The position numbers and the translations under genes were made by a program. The notes under the pieces were generated by a model that worked only from the letters and a program-made list of their open reading frames with translations, searched no databases and was not told the DNA's origin. A stretch of DNA of 64,000 bases from NCBI GenBank assembly GCA_034509925.1, contig CM067527.1:4034001-4098000 (forward strand), read 5' to 3'. This document shows, one piece after another, positions 48,901-62,159 of the stretch (position 1 is the first letter of the stretch; every line of letters starts with the position of its first letter). This DNA comes from Hirudinaria manillensis (taxonomy: Eukaryota; Annelida; Clitellata; Hirudinida; Hirudinidae).

Positions 48901-49048
48901 AGAACAAAAATCAGTATGAATAAAGCTTAAGAAATACAAGATTTGTAGCACTCCCATGTTTTGTAATCACAGAGACCAATGGGCTTCGGTCTTGCCGTTC
49001 GATAAAAACAGATAATAACACATAATTTTCTTGAATATGGTTAAAATT
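45982..49048. other. Intergenic region without recognised genes
   Basis: About 3 kb of AT-rich DNA. It holds an (AAATT)n run at about 46571-46609 and a short ATT run near 47165. No exon, tRNA or clear mobile-element signature was found. The first part should contain the DNAJA promoter, and the stretch just below 49049 the RhoGEF 3' UTR (a minus-strand AATAAA lies near 48873). Confidence 0.5.
46571..46609. repeat. (AAATT)n pentanucleotide repeat
   Basis: Seven to eight AAATT units. Confidence 0.9.
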
Positions 49049-52000
49049 TTAACCAAAACCAACCAAAACATTTTGGAATTTGAAGTGCAGTTTGTCGCTC
49101 CACTCTCTAAGTTGTTTTGACGACAAGGATGTAACTTTGGATGACGATGCTTTAAATTTGTAATCGAATTATTTAGGCTGAGGCAACACGCTCGGGATTT
49201 TAGCATTAATGGAACGTCAATTTAATGCTTAAATCATTTTTTTTAATGACTATGCTTAACTCTAATCAACCACGGACTAATGGATTTGAATAATATGAGC
49301 TCATGATCACCATAAACATCTCCACAAAGTGAATAGAGCGAAACTCAGCTATTTATGTGAGTTCACTTCTATCAAATAATATAATTATTTAGAATTATTG
49401 ATTTAATAAGAATCAAACTTTCAAAATGAATCCGTTCGAAAACTTACAATTTTCAACGAGAAATATTCCAAGTGCTTCAATAAACTCGTTGAATTCAAAG
49501 TACATGCCATAGAGATCATTCGACGATGTACTTTCAATTATTTCACCGCTCAGGAGGTTATCAACACTTTTAGCGGCAATGCTGAGATTTGAAAGAGTAT
49601 AACTTTGGAATACGTTGTCTTCGGCCTCAGAAATTTTATCAACGATTGATCCAATTCTCAAGTCTGGATTTGAACCAATCGCAATTCTTTCGTCCAAACC
49701 TCCCTGGAAGAGTTTATTTCGTTCGTTCTGTGGCGCATTCAAATATGCGTGATCGTTTAATGAATGACTACATACATGACTGGTTATGACTGATATTAGT
49801 TATTATTAGTTATGGATTACCGTTAATAAAATATTAAGTCATAATATAAAATATTACTTGACATGTATGCATTGAAATTGATCTTCCAGTCGGTTAACAT
49901 TAAACATAATTATGCTACCTATGCCCAACATAAAACATGCAGACTGACGAAAGACTACAGTTACACTTTAAGTTATATTGTTACAATTTTTTACATAACA
50001 ATACAACTTTTTTATATGACAATATAACTTTCGCTTGAAGTTCCTCAAAACACACCATGACGGAACCCCATTCAGACAGATCGAGACTCAATTCTCTGCT
50101 GAATTCACGGCCTGGACAAAATATTAAAGTATCTATCACAATACTATAACCGTTTATTATTTAAGTAACCTTTAATATCATTAAATTAAAGCAACAATAA
50201 CTCCACGAGATGTAAATGTTGCAAAACATTCAGTAAAGAAAAACCTTTTTCGTTGTTTGCAAGCAAATTATTTCCGCTTTCCGAAACGATTTCATTTGGG
50301 ACAATGGTCTTTCTGTAGATCAAGACATCAAATCGAAAGTTTTATTCCGAGTTTTAGCTATTCTTTGTTTTATTTCTAAGCGTCCTAAACTGAAGACGAG
50401 CGATAACCAAAATATAATAATAACAATAAAAAAAAAATCAGTTCTTTAAATAGTCACCAGGATTACAGGTCGTCTGTTAAAGTCAATAATTCGAAGTTAG
50501 CGAATAAAAAGCAACAGTGGACCAAAGAACAGTATGCTGAACTGATGTGGAGTTTTTCCATTTAAGCGCAAGCTAATAAAAATGATGGAGGAGTTATCAA
50601 AGGAACTTATACGACGTGGAGGAGTGGAAATGCTGGGATCCACCAGGGTATCAATAAGGATACTCTAGCAAACACCAGAAGATGGATTAACATAAAGAAA
50701 TTCAGCGACATGGAACTCCAAGACATTAAAAATCGTGCATGTCAGAACGCAGAGAGGCATCTATCAGAAACACAAACTGAGATGTGATGGAATCGATACG
50801 TGAGTTCCTTTACATGGATGACCTAAAATTATTTACTGAAACAGAAACTCAACTTAACGAGGCTTAAACCACAGTCAAAACGTTTACTGATGACATTTAC
50901 AGGGAGTTCGGTTTAGACAAGTGTGCCGTAGCTATAATGAAGAGAGGCAAGCAGATCAAAAGCCGAAACATGCCATTTGACGATCACAATTCAATTCAGA
51001 GCCTTAACGAAGAAGAGGCGTACAAATATCTTGGAATCGATGAGAATGGTGACATTAAACATCCTGAAATGAAGGAGAAAATAGCCAGAGAGTATTACCG
51101 TAGGGTGCGTCTCATTCTCAAATCAGAGTTAAATTCCAAGAACAAGTTATCGGCAATTAATGCTTTGGCAATTCCAGTGCTCACATATAGCTTTGGCATA
51201 ATTGATTGGAGAAAGTCTGAAATCGACAAAATGGATCGCAAGACTCGAAAGTTGCTGACGATGCATGGACTTCATCACCCAAAAGGAGATGTTAGTCGAC
51301 TCTACATTAAGAGACGCAATGGAGGCCGGGGACTTATCCAACCGATGTCTGCCTACAGCTGCTCCATGGTTAACTTGAGTGATTATATTGAACAGGGCAA
51401 AGGTAGGCTCTGTAGTCTTGTCAAAAAGTAAAATATTCTCTCCTTAAGGAAGCAAAGACAATTAAAATAAATATCTGTCTTTGTCCACAGTTCAAACATC
51501 CGCGAAAGAAATGTTAAAGGACAACATGGAGAAGGAGAGAATAAATGAATTGAGGGAAAAGCCCATGCACGGACAATTCTTTTATAACTTAGAAAAGCAT
51601 TGTGTGGACAAAGAAGCAAGCTGTGCTTGGTTAAGAAGCGCTGGGCTCAAAGGCGAAACTGAAAGTTTGATCATGGCAGCTCAAGACCAAACACTAAACA
51701 CTCGATATCATCAACGAATGATATTGAAGCAGCATATAGATTGCAGAATCTTTGGCAAGGCTCAAGAAACCATAAGCCACATAACGTCGGGTTTCACTGT
51801 GCTAGCAGCAACTGAATATTTGCACTGACATAGAGAAGGTGGCCAGTTACATTCACTGTATTGTATGCCAAAAGCTATGATGTGAAGTTCCAAAGAAATG
51901 GTACGAACACAGACTCCAAAATGTGACAAATATAAAGGAGTGCACCATCTTATGGGACTATGCAATTATCACGGACAGGAAAATATTGGCCAACAGACCT

Positions 52001-55000
52001 GACGTTGTCATCCATGACAGGAGATCCAAGTCTTGCATGCTAATCGATGTTTCAGTCCCGGATGATAAGAACATCGCGCTCAAAGAAGCTGAAAAGATTA
52101 GCAAATACAAGGACTTGGAGATTGAAATCAACCGGATGTGGAAAGTGAAGTCTAAAGTCACACCGGTAATTGTAGGAGCGCTCGGAACGCTAAGAAAAGA
52201 CTTTGCAAAGGGTGTAGAGTTAATACAGGACGACCAAACACTTCGGAGATTCAGAAGGTCTTTTTGCTGGGCACTGCCCACATTCTTCAGAGAGTGAATC
52301 GCTGAGAGCACTGGTAGTGCTCAGCATTCATTCCTCACCGGCAATGAAGCCGAGAAGAGGAAGGAAAAATGTGTATAATAATAATTCAATACAGCTACGT
52401 TTGTTTCAGTGTACTATTGGCAACATTGAACATTTAACCACCCTGTTTTATTTACTTAATTGGGATAAAGTTTTCAATATTTCTCACTACTTCTGAAAAT
52501 TCGTTGCAACCACAATGGATCATCACTTAAATCATTTTCATCTTAAATAGCAACAACTGTAAAATAACTTCATACGACATCGTTTGACTAACTTTTGGTT
52601 CAACTTCTGCCTTTTAGATTCTATGCCGAAGTAAAATGAGGCGTCGTATTTCTTTTCCTTCAGCGCTTGAGTTGCATTTTTGAGATGTTGGAGCCACCTA
52701 AGATGGAAAGGATATTTTTTAAACGCTTAACGTGGTAAATTAAAAGGTAAGATAAAATTAATAAAAGAGGTAGCAAAAAATGGTATATTGCGTTTTTTTT
52801 TTTTGAGTTTATGAGTTTATTAAGGTATCAAAGCAACTGAAAGAACAAATAGCAAATTGAACATGTACAATATTAAACAAACAATTATGTACATAACACA
52901 ATGAAACAAATGAACTTAAAATACAAAGTAAACTCATAGGGTCAGTCTTAAGGAAGCGCAAGCTTCCGCTATACAGACTGGCCCTGAAAATCATAAGATA
53001 TATAATGCAACCATGTAAACACAAACAACTGAGTCATCTCTCACTAGATGTGACTTATACAATTTTTTAAACAACAAGAACAATAACTCAAAAGGACATG
53101 AATGTGAACAAGTTAACTCCCTAATTGAATCTGGTATTGAGCTATATAATCTGGGACCATAACACTGTATAGAGAATAATTTCAAAGTAGATTTAGCAAA
53201 AATAGGACTGTATTCGTGAGTGTTACGTAAGAAATAAGAAGGATTGTTATAATTATTGCTTGTTATGAAAAAGTCAGAAAATATTTTAGGAATAGAATTT
53301 AAGTGATAAGCAAACATAAAAAGGGCAGTTTGTAATTTATGAATTTGCGTAATTTAAAATCATTCTCTAGAGAGAATTTTACGATTAAAGTTTTAATGGA
53401 TATTGATAATATTTGATATTATCAGCCATTTGTAGAACTTAAAGATAGGAGAGTCCACGGTTTAACCTAATGCATCTGATGAAGTCATGTAATCAAAAAA
53501 CAGTTTACTTTTTGTAAATTTACAAAACTTGCATGAATTAAATTGATTCACTTTTTTATTTCTTGAGGGGTGTCTGCAGAGAGGGAGTAGATTTGTGGAC
53601 CGTGGTTTGAGGTACTGATAAGGAAGAAAGACCTCTTGTCTGTCGATGATGGTGATGACTTTGATTAAGTGCAATGAAATCGATGGCAAGTAGCAATAGT
53701 TATAGCAAGTTTAAAAGCCTGGTGATGCTATTATATGCATTAAACCAGCGCTATATTCGAGTAATTTCATCTGATGATAAGCATGACTCACCATTTGCAA
53801 CCGGCTTGAAAATGAGGTCAGAAAGCAAAATTATAGGACTGTGAGTAGTTCTGGTGTCTTCTTTCCCTTCAGTTATAAGCGTGCTGTGGTAGGATAGTAC
53901 GAGACTGTTGGTCACTCTCTGGTTAAGAGTTCGAGTCAACGTCTCCAAAAGCTGACTGGACTGCTGCTGTTGATGATGATGCTGGAGCAGAATGATCATC
54001 TCCTCCAGAAGGACTACGTGCATGGAGATGGAAAAGGTGCTATTCACCTGCCATCTCAGCGGTCCGTCGAACAGCAGCTTGTATTTCGTCAGATCCAGTG
54101 ACTGATATGATACATAAACTCTAAACTTCAAGGACAATTTTTTGGATAAAAGAACGCCCTAATTTCTAAACTAAAGAAAAGAAATGTGAATTAAATTTTT
54201 TGAAGTTCATTAGATATAATGTAAATTTTGCATATATAATAGTGTATTCTTACTGTCTTATTGTAGACTCACAAAAATATTTTAAATTGCTTTAAATTGC
54301 GGAATGCAATATGAAAATTAGAATGTCCACCTTATAAATATCAAGGTAGGGCATGTTGTTGTTAACATTTTCAATCGGTTTTATGACAAGCCTCTTCTGT
54401 AGGCTGTGGAGTTTTAAATTCGTCTCAAAATTGTGAACAATTCTGTTCACATAGCTGGTTATCTTCTCGGCATGTTCCAGAACATCCGTCAGCGTCTCAA
54501 GGATGCTTGGTTTGCAATCTGATCGAAAGAGAGTGACGCTTCAGTTAATGGAATTCTCTTTTATGATTTAATGCATGATACGATTTCATCGTAATATAAA
54601 GGTTTTAGCTGCGTTCAAATAATCCGACATACACATGTACATAATTTATCGTTAAAAGAATATTCTTGAAGTTATCATTGTGGGATATCTTTCTGTTCGG
54701 TGGGATAATTTTAATCTTCTCAAATCATGAACACGTGACGAAAAAGGGCTATAAATAGCAGCGTACCGATTAAAAACGATTACGTCATTACTTGATGATG
54801 AATCATGACCACTGAGAAGCCACAACTATATAACTGATGAACATTTTTTAATAATTAATTTAATGAATTAATTGAATATTGATTAACGTGATTATTGTTT
54901 AATGTGAAGGTCATTTCCCTATCTTATTCTAAAACAATTTTTAGATTTAGAAAATGTCAACATTCGTTTCAATAACTGTTGTATTTTCCCCAAAAGAAGA

Positions 55001-58000
55001 TATAAAGTAGATAATTCACTTGATTGAGTAATCAACTTTATAATAATTAATATTGGTTAGTAAGTAAGTAGACAATGGCTTGATGATGACCTGCAAGTTT
55101 ATTAAAGAAACTTATGCACTGAGGCAGTAATAACAAACTCAAAAGTAAAACTATTGTTTACGTTAAACTTTTTGACTCGACTAAAACACATATTATCATT
55201 AAAAATAATTGCAAACTAAAACGGACTACAATTAATATACAGCTATTGTAATTAGGCTCACAATAAAACGTACCTTGGGCAAGTTTTATGAGGTTCTTGA
55301 TGAGCATGGGATATTTGCTGATCCTCTGCATGACTTTGGAGAGCAGGTCTTGAAGACTGAGCCTGTCACACAGTGGATGATTCATTTTGTCCTTTATGAA
55401 TGATGAATATATTAATGAATAATGAATATTAATGAGATATTATGTAATATTGCAACACAGGTAACCAGCAGTGGTAGTAGTAACAGAACAGTCTTTTAGA
55501 TGGAATTATTGGTTATTAATGTGCAAATGGTCGTGATGTTTACAAACATCAAACGTTGTGGATCGATATCAACGACTTGTTGTTATAAAGGTTATAAGTA
55601 TTGCTAGTGGATACAAATATTACAAATGATTAATTGCTTCCAGAACGGCACTGAGCAACGTACTTTGATGAAATTGTCCAGTTCAGGGTCATTGGCTTGC
55701 TGTCTTTTGAGAACTTTGATGGCGTAAGATTGTTTTTCAATAAATGTTCCGAATATCTCTTTGCACATTGTTCCCCTTTCACCAGAAAACTGTTTAATTT
55801 GAAAAGTTAAATTCAAACCAAAGAAGTCTAATCACAATAATTGCACAGAGTTAAATCCCAGATCAACACTTTAATAATTAAAGTACAGTTTGTGATAAAA
55901 AAATAATTTAATAGGGCAACCCATACATGGAAATACTTAAAATTAATTCAGATATGGAACTAATAAAACAGAATTGACAAACTCTAACATGTTTCAGAAG
56001 AATACGTGAAATTATGTCTAGATAATCAACATTTCTTTCATTTATGAGTGCTTTGAAGTCATTTTTCAAATCATCTGTCGGAGTATTTAGTAAAATTATT
56101 AATTATTTTATAAAAAAAATAGTATTAAACAATATATAATAACAACAAGAATAAACAAACTTATTTATTTGTATCTATTTTTGATATTGAATAGTCCAAG
56201 AAATATCAATTAGTTATTGATTAATTTGATGGAACAAACTCGCAATGAATAATTCCACTGCATAGTAACATTTCGAATGCCAAAAAGTTAAATCAAAATA
56301 TTTCATATTCATAATAAACATGAAGTTTATAATTAATTATAATTAACATTATAGTGACGAGAACTTAATCGAAATAGATTGAATTTAAAGGTGAAAGACT
56401 GTGAACAGACTGTGTATTGATATGACTTCTTGTAGGTTTGGGAATATAAGATTAACAAAGTCCTGGGGGAACCTTTGGAGCATCGGTAAGAAGTGTACGT
56501 TGTGCAGGATTTTAAGAAACCTCACGTGGGCTGTCTCCGAAGTGACAATCTCTACAGAGATATTGGAACGCTCTTTGATTATGAAATGCTTCGGAAGTTA
56601 TTTATAAAATATTCAGAAAATATTACCCGGTTAATTTTTAATAAGAATTAGCTCGCAAATTAAAGGCAATATTTTTTTTATGCCATAACTCGGTAGACCT
56701 TCAACAGCGGACTTGATCTTGAATTCCTTTTTGTCGAGAGTGTTGTTCAGACACAAAGTCTGTCTCAGTGACACTTCTTCGATCAAATCGTCATCAGGGA
56801 AAGCTTGGGTGGAGGAGAATGAGCTGCAGTGGAACAGTAGGTATGATTTTAAAGTTCACTTCGTACGTAGATAATAGGATTTTGTAGATTGGTGCAATAG
56901 CTTAAAGCATTCAGCATTATATCAATGCATTCGATATTATTTCAATAAAACGATCCGCGCTTGTATTAATTTGGTATCATTAATAAACCTACTGAAATTA
57001 CAAACAGTATTTAAAATTAACAATTGTAGTACAATGTAAGTAAAATAAATAACCCAATGGTTTGACTCAAATCGAGTGTTAAAGTCGTTGGAGACACTGG
57101 AGAACCAGGAGATTCAAACCCATCTGCTGCAAATTGAAGAATAGTTAATCGATGAATAACTGCTAAATGCCAAATTATCTGAGCTAATAATATCTGAGTT
57201 GCAATATTAACGTATGGGATCAAAAAATATTTAAAAACATGAATTTAAATCCGGTCTCCAAAAAACCAAACCAATGGAATCTAAAATCTTAAAACAATTT
57301 CAAACTTAAGTCTGAGATAATAATAAAATCATCAACAATAAAAGTATTTAAAATCTTAAGTTTATTATAAATCTTCATTTTAAATCTTAAAATCTAAGTT
57401 TAGAAAAATAATTTGTTTCCCATCCAAAACCACCTTGCCGTCCGTTAGAGAGTCCAGGAACATTGGCCAGGTGTTGAATTGTCTTTAACTGGTTGTTCGT
57501 GACAAGCTTCATCTGTGGCTTACCCGCTCCTGGCATTCCTAGAATGTTTTTTTTTTCAGTGGTTTAAAAAGAAAAAGTGATGTTGATAATGAGCTGGCAA
57601 AGGCCATAAAATCGGAATGTTTTATGTCCGCACCCCCGGAAACGCTACATAAATGTTAGAATGATTAAAAAATGTCTCCATGTAAGGATAAACATGGCTA
57701 AGGACCAAAAGTGTTAAATTTATGCGTAGTTTTGTAAATAAATAAATGATACCATGCAAGTCATATTAATATTATTTTCAAAAAATCATCAACTAGGTAA
57801 AAATTTGTACTATTTTCTCCACCCTTAAATGCGGACAATCCGAAACTATGATCAGTGACAGTTCAGATGGACCATTGAATTTTAAGTTAATTTCTCGTAA
57901 TCTACTACAAAGTAATAAAATAAGATTAATTAGACATGGTCGAGTTACCCGAAGCTGAAAACCTAGCTGTTTCATCTTTGGCCTTCTGTTTATTCTTCCT

Positions 58001-61000
58001 AACAACTTCGCAACTGAATTCCAACTGACTGGCACATGCCTTATGATAGTGCTTGTGGCAGTCTGTAACGTTTCAACTTGTTTTATTTAACTTTTACATT
58101 TAAACCACCAACAGCCACAAATTTGTTTGTTTTTCTGAGAAAACAACAAGTTAATTAATTAAAATTAATCGAACCACTAAAGGTTCTGCCTCATGTTTAT
58201 TCATACCTGTGCAAGCAAGTCCGTAATCTCCAACAGAGCAAACCAGTCTACCGCAAAGATGGCAGTTTTGTTCACTGGAATATCTTGGCGCCAAGAAATG
58301 GTGCTCATTCATAAGGAAAATCTAATAAAACCGACGTTATAAAAGGATTAAAAACTTTATCAAATTATTTATCTGGAATTAAATTGTTTAAATTCGAAAC
58401 GAATTTGAATAATATTCAAGAAGTAAGAGTTAAGGGAAAATTCACGATTTGCAATAAAGTACTCATAAAGTAGGCAATTGTCGTTTATTTTAAGACTTTG
58501 CGCGGAATTCAAAAGTATGCTCTTAGAAGAATAAATGTCATTGAACAAAAAATTGGTTTTCACCTTTTGCGCTGTATAACCACGGGATTTATAGACAAGT
58601 TGAAAACAGCGATAACAATAAGAAATTGAGACTAAAATTAGACACCGAAATTCCCAACCTTATCCTTGGAACTCTGATATGGAAAGGAACCATGTGAAAA
58701 ACTCGACTTATTCTTCTGTCTGAAGACCGGACACAACTCAAGTCTCTTCGAGTGCGATGAGCTTTGTGGAGAAAACCCAAACATTTTGAAAAAGGTTGCA
58801 ATGCAAGAGGCCAGCGAGAGGCTGTAACTGTTCCAAGAATCTTTCCTAGATAAATTACGTTATTCTCTTGTATTCATAAGAAAAATAAACAAATAATTAT
58901 TTATTCATTTTTTTATGAACCCAGACTTGGGCCCCTAACAGAAATCTGTTCAATGAGTATTTTATTATTTTATAGAATTATATTAAGAATATAGGAAATG
59001 ATAATGATTGTTTGGGACTAACGCGTACTCATCGAAGTGTGGCCAGAGAGACTTTTCAATTACTAAATTCTTTGCATAGGAGTCCATGTTATTACGAAGG
59101 TCTCGGTCGCCAAAGAACGAGCCAAGACCTGTGCATAAATGTCTCAAACTCTTATAAATTCAATTCAGTGTAATGAATCACAGTGAACTCATGGAGAATA
59201 CAACGGGTTAACAAGTATGCAACTTAGGTAATAATTTATTAAGACTTTTAAACTTCTCCAAGCATAAATTTAAAAATTTTCCATAAAGGATGAGCGGTTT
59301 ACAAAATCTATAATTTCGATATCAATGATCGACTTTAAATCCTTCTATCTTATTTTATTCAATCAAATCTACATTTAATCACCTAAAGTTTATCTAGGGA
59401 AAACAAATTAATTCATTTACACCTAACAGTCTCTTGAATTTGAAGTCGTCTAATAGCGTCTGCACCAGAGGACGGCAATCTTCATGTATCATCAACAGAA
59501 TTCTCAGGATATCCTCTCGTTTCTTGTCGGGTTTTTCCAACTCCAACAGGTTTCTAACTTCGTCTATAACTTCTTTTCTAACATCAACCTTCATTGTCTA
59601 CAAGGAGATGGTTGGCAACCATTGCTTACATAAGTAAGATTTTTAATTTTGTTTTGTAATTCATTGTTGTAAGACTAGCATTTTTAATTAAATAAGTATA
59701 AATGCTGCCATTTATTGATATAATAAAGTGCTAGTAATTAGAACAAGTCGAATACAAGTCAGTAAATGATAAACACAATTCGGTAAAATTAATGAAACGC
59801 AAGTTTTATTTTCAAAGCATTGTTGTGCTCTGAAGGTAACATATCAAGCAGATTATTTCACGCTTGTCATTGTCGGGGCAGAACAAGCAATATAAATACT
59901 CAAAGGTGATGTTATAAACAGAAAAATAATATTTCTTGTTTATGTGTCGGCATTACTTTCAAATTTTAATTGAAAAACATGACACTCACAGCAGATTCCT
60001 GAAGGAATGTGCAGTACAGTGAATACAAATGTTCAATCAGGCCTCTGAATTTTGCTATCTGCTTCAGTTCGGAGGTGATATAGAGAAGGCACTATCAAAC
60101 AGATTATTATGTAAAATTAGTTAATTTCACTTGATGTTTATTATTTTAATTATGTTTGTTTCAGTTATACGTATCAGGTATATAACATTATAAATGATCC
60201 TTATAAATGAATAAATCCTTATAAATAAATAGTGCTAGCCCTTGGCATTCCTACAAACAGAATGCACTATGTATTGTACATCTAAATGTTTAATATATTG
60301 CAACAGCAACAAACTCACAAAGGCCGAAGGATTGCTATTGGAGATGAGATAGTGGAAAAACACGGAAAGGTGAGCTGGATGCTTCATGAGCTTATCCAAA
60401 TTGTCAAACGGGCTTTCAGAAAGAGGATCCTGATTGATTGTTTACAGGTATTACAATAAATAGTGAATTTGAAACTTAATTACAATGCAAATAACAATAA
60501 ATCCAAAAAACCTCTTCAAAGTCGTCATCAAAATCATCAAGAGCTTGGATGTTGGGCTGGTGGGGAGTATATGGATTATACGGAATGTTGCCCACTAAAG
60601 GATTGCTTGGATCATTATTAAATAGTGGTAGCCCTCGGCATTCCTACAAACAGAATGCAAAATGCGTTGTGCTTCTAAATGTTTAATATATTATAACATA
60701 TGACCGTCATACATTTATTTACCTTAATTATTCTAAAAAAAAAACTATTTGTTAAAAAATATCTCACAATTGTTGGACAACGTTGCCTGATACATGTCGC
60801 CGGTATTTCGGCGATATAATATTTCTGCAGCCCTTTCTTTCTGCTGGTCTCCATCATGCTTTGTTTTCTCAAGTAAAAGTTTCCCACAAAATAACCAGCC
60901 TTACCCTGGTTCAAACACAGAATTAGAACCAATGAAGCACTAGGATCTACTAGGAAACAAAATTTTTAAAAATTTCTCACAATTGACTTCGAAACTTCTT

Positions 61001-61396
61001 GCATTTCGCACAAAATCCTTCTGACAACCTTAATTTTTGATTGAAGCAGGGATCGATCCGACTCAGAAACACTTCTTTCCATTACATTTTTACAACGCTG
61101 TTAGAAAATGGAACAAAGTGAAAGCTTTTCACGTAACTTCATGCATAAACGAGAAATTTAAATCATTACTTCAAAATCTATTAAGGCCTCTCCACACATT
61201 TTTTGTAGAGTTTTTAATTTCTGCAAGTGTAATTTCTTCTGTTTCTTCTTCTGATAAAATAGATGTTAAGTAATGAAATTGAAATGAGTACTAACTTTGA
61301 TTATGAAAACTATAAAAGGCTAGATTTCCAGAAATTTTTCTTAAAAGAAAATTACGGACATTTTACCTCAATTGTTGCTTCGATTCTGACTGGCAT
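49049..61396 (-). CDS. RGS-RhoGEF (RGS-like, C1, DH, PH), ARHGEF1/11/12 / RhoGEF2 family
   Basis: A 27-exon model, all phases compatible, 1,119 residues from ATG 61396 to TAA 49049. Exons: 61396-61367, 61250-61170, 61020-60981, 60949-60768, 60643-60512, 60429-60319, 60091-59990, 59597-59423, 59128-59029, 58845-58659, 58321-58207, 58062-57949, 57538-57434, 57126-57054, 56823-56699, 56572-56411, 56074-55989, 55789-55664, 55391-55274, 54518-54331, 54101-53792, 53639-53552, 52697-52593, 50312-50245, 50111-50056, 49727-49448, 49149-49049. Domains: RGS-like (about 156-300; HPAHLSVFFHYLISNS), C1 zinc domain (387-436; all Cys/His present), DH (about 560-760; SETAHVRFLKILHNV, LQDLLSKVMQRISKYPMLIK) and PH (about 785-935; LLFDGPLRWQVN, SFFLISTSNHGPQIYSL). 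Such proteins couple G-alpha12/13 to Rho activation at the membrane. This order, with a C1, matches Drosophila RhoGEF2, but no PDZ domain is seen. The first four exons and last four are supported by phase only. Confidence 0.88.
50560..52392 (+). pseudogene. R4-type (RLE) LINE remnant in a RhoGEF intron
   Basis: A 5'-truncated, broken copy in antisense to the host gene, between exons 52697-52593 and 50312-50245. The RT motif YMDDLKLF is at about 50812-50840 and is followed by a TAA. Downstream frames carry RT thumb-like sequence (50937-51431; KYLGIDENG, IDWRKSEIDKMD), a middle piece (51481-51828) and the endonuclease domain (51923-52297; NRPDVVIHD, LIDVSVPDD, KYKDLEIEINRMW). These resemble R4/Dong/Rex6-type elements. 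Internal stops and frame changes show decay. The end is a hairpin followed by TGTATAATAATAAT. Confidence 0.8.
52301..52325 (+). other. 3' UTR hairpin of the R4-type element
   Basis: GCTGAG(A)GCACT pairs with AGTGCTCAGC around a GGT loop, just after the ORF end. Its position suggests an RNA recognition structure for the element's reverse transcriptase. Confidence 0.6.
52794..53400 (-). mobile_element. 3' end of a CR1/L2-like LINE in a RhoGEF intron
   Basis: The minus-strand frame reads HKLQTALFMFAYHLNSIPKI and later FSIQCYGPRLYSSIPDSIR, the usual C-terminal motif of CR1/L2/Jockey-group reverse transcriptases. A T-run at 52794-52806 is the poly(A) tail on the minus strand. It lies between the two PH-domain exons 53639-53552 and 52697-52593, in the same orientation as the host gene. 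It is truncated and decayed; the 5' limit is approximate. Confidence 0.65.
60225..60305. repeat. Partial duplication of an intron-exon boundary
   Basis: About 80 bp resemble 60612-60695, the start of RhoGEF exon 5 with its acceptor and upstream intron (GAATGCC.AGGGCT after a TTTGTAG acceptor). In this copy the frame stops within a few codons, so it looks like a dead exon copy. Confidence 0.65.
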
Positions 61397-61399
61397 TTT

Positions 61400-61930
61400 G
61401 GTTCCCGTATCGGTTTAACAATAGAAATAAGACGCCAAAAATGGGCGCCCAAAGTTTCGAATTAAACTTTGGATGGCAGAAATATGAAAAAAAGTAGAGC
61501 CTTATCAAGTTCAATCCTTTAATTTCAATTCATCAGATATCGAAAAATCCCTTCAGTAAATGATATCACGATACTAAAGAACGCTAGCAGGACAAAAGTT
61601 TATTCTTAGCTTATACGCTTGTGCCATCGACAGCAGATAAATGAGAACAAATTGAACGTACTGTATATCTGTGTATCTGCTTATTCGTAATAGTTGAAAT
61701 AATGCCGAAACATTAGTAAAATTACTGTAATTTATTGCTTGTGATCGTGAGATATTTCAAAAAATAAGTCTAAATTTTGACCAATATATGTGCATTAACA
61801 TCTACGTGTTGTGGAGGTGTTATATCAAAGGGATTGTGAGTGTCTGTTATTCATGACTCCAGCAAATCTCAGAATATCGAGCGCAATACAACAATAAATT
61901 CGCCCTGCAACGCTCTTCTAGTTTCCTCAT
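61400..61930. other. Upstream flank of the RhoGEF gene
   Basis: AT-rich sequence where the RhoGEF promoter or further 5' exons would be expected. No element or exon could be supported. Confidence 0.4.
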
Positions 61931-61944
61931 ATTTACTACTACCG

Positions 61945-62110
61945 TCTCAGCTAACACATCCCGGAGGGGTCCACCCGGGACCCGTGCGGGCATATTCGCG
62001 GGTCCCGCGCTTTGTCCACGGGAGGGGGGGAGACCCGCGTGGTCTGCCCGGATGTTAAGCTCGGGTTGCCCTGCGAAATCCCGGCCTTCAGTCGAGCGTT
62101 CCCCGGCCTA
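61945..62110. repeat. GC-rich foldback island
   Basis: A sharply GC-rich block in AT-rich DNA. CGGGACCCG (about 61976) pairs perfectly with CGGGTCCCG (about 61999). Outer arms ACATCCCGG (about 61947) and CCCGGATGT (about 62047) are imperfect inverted repeats about 100 bp apart, as in a small foldback/MITE element. Identity unknown. The 72-codon frame across it is probably not coding. Confidence 0.5.
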
Positions 62111-62159
62111 ATCCCAGCCACTACACATGGCTACCCAGCCATATTCCGGCACCATTATT

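Noticed and set aside
56401-56607. Plus-strand 68-codon frame
   Set aside because: Antisense of the RhoGEF DH exon 56572-56411.
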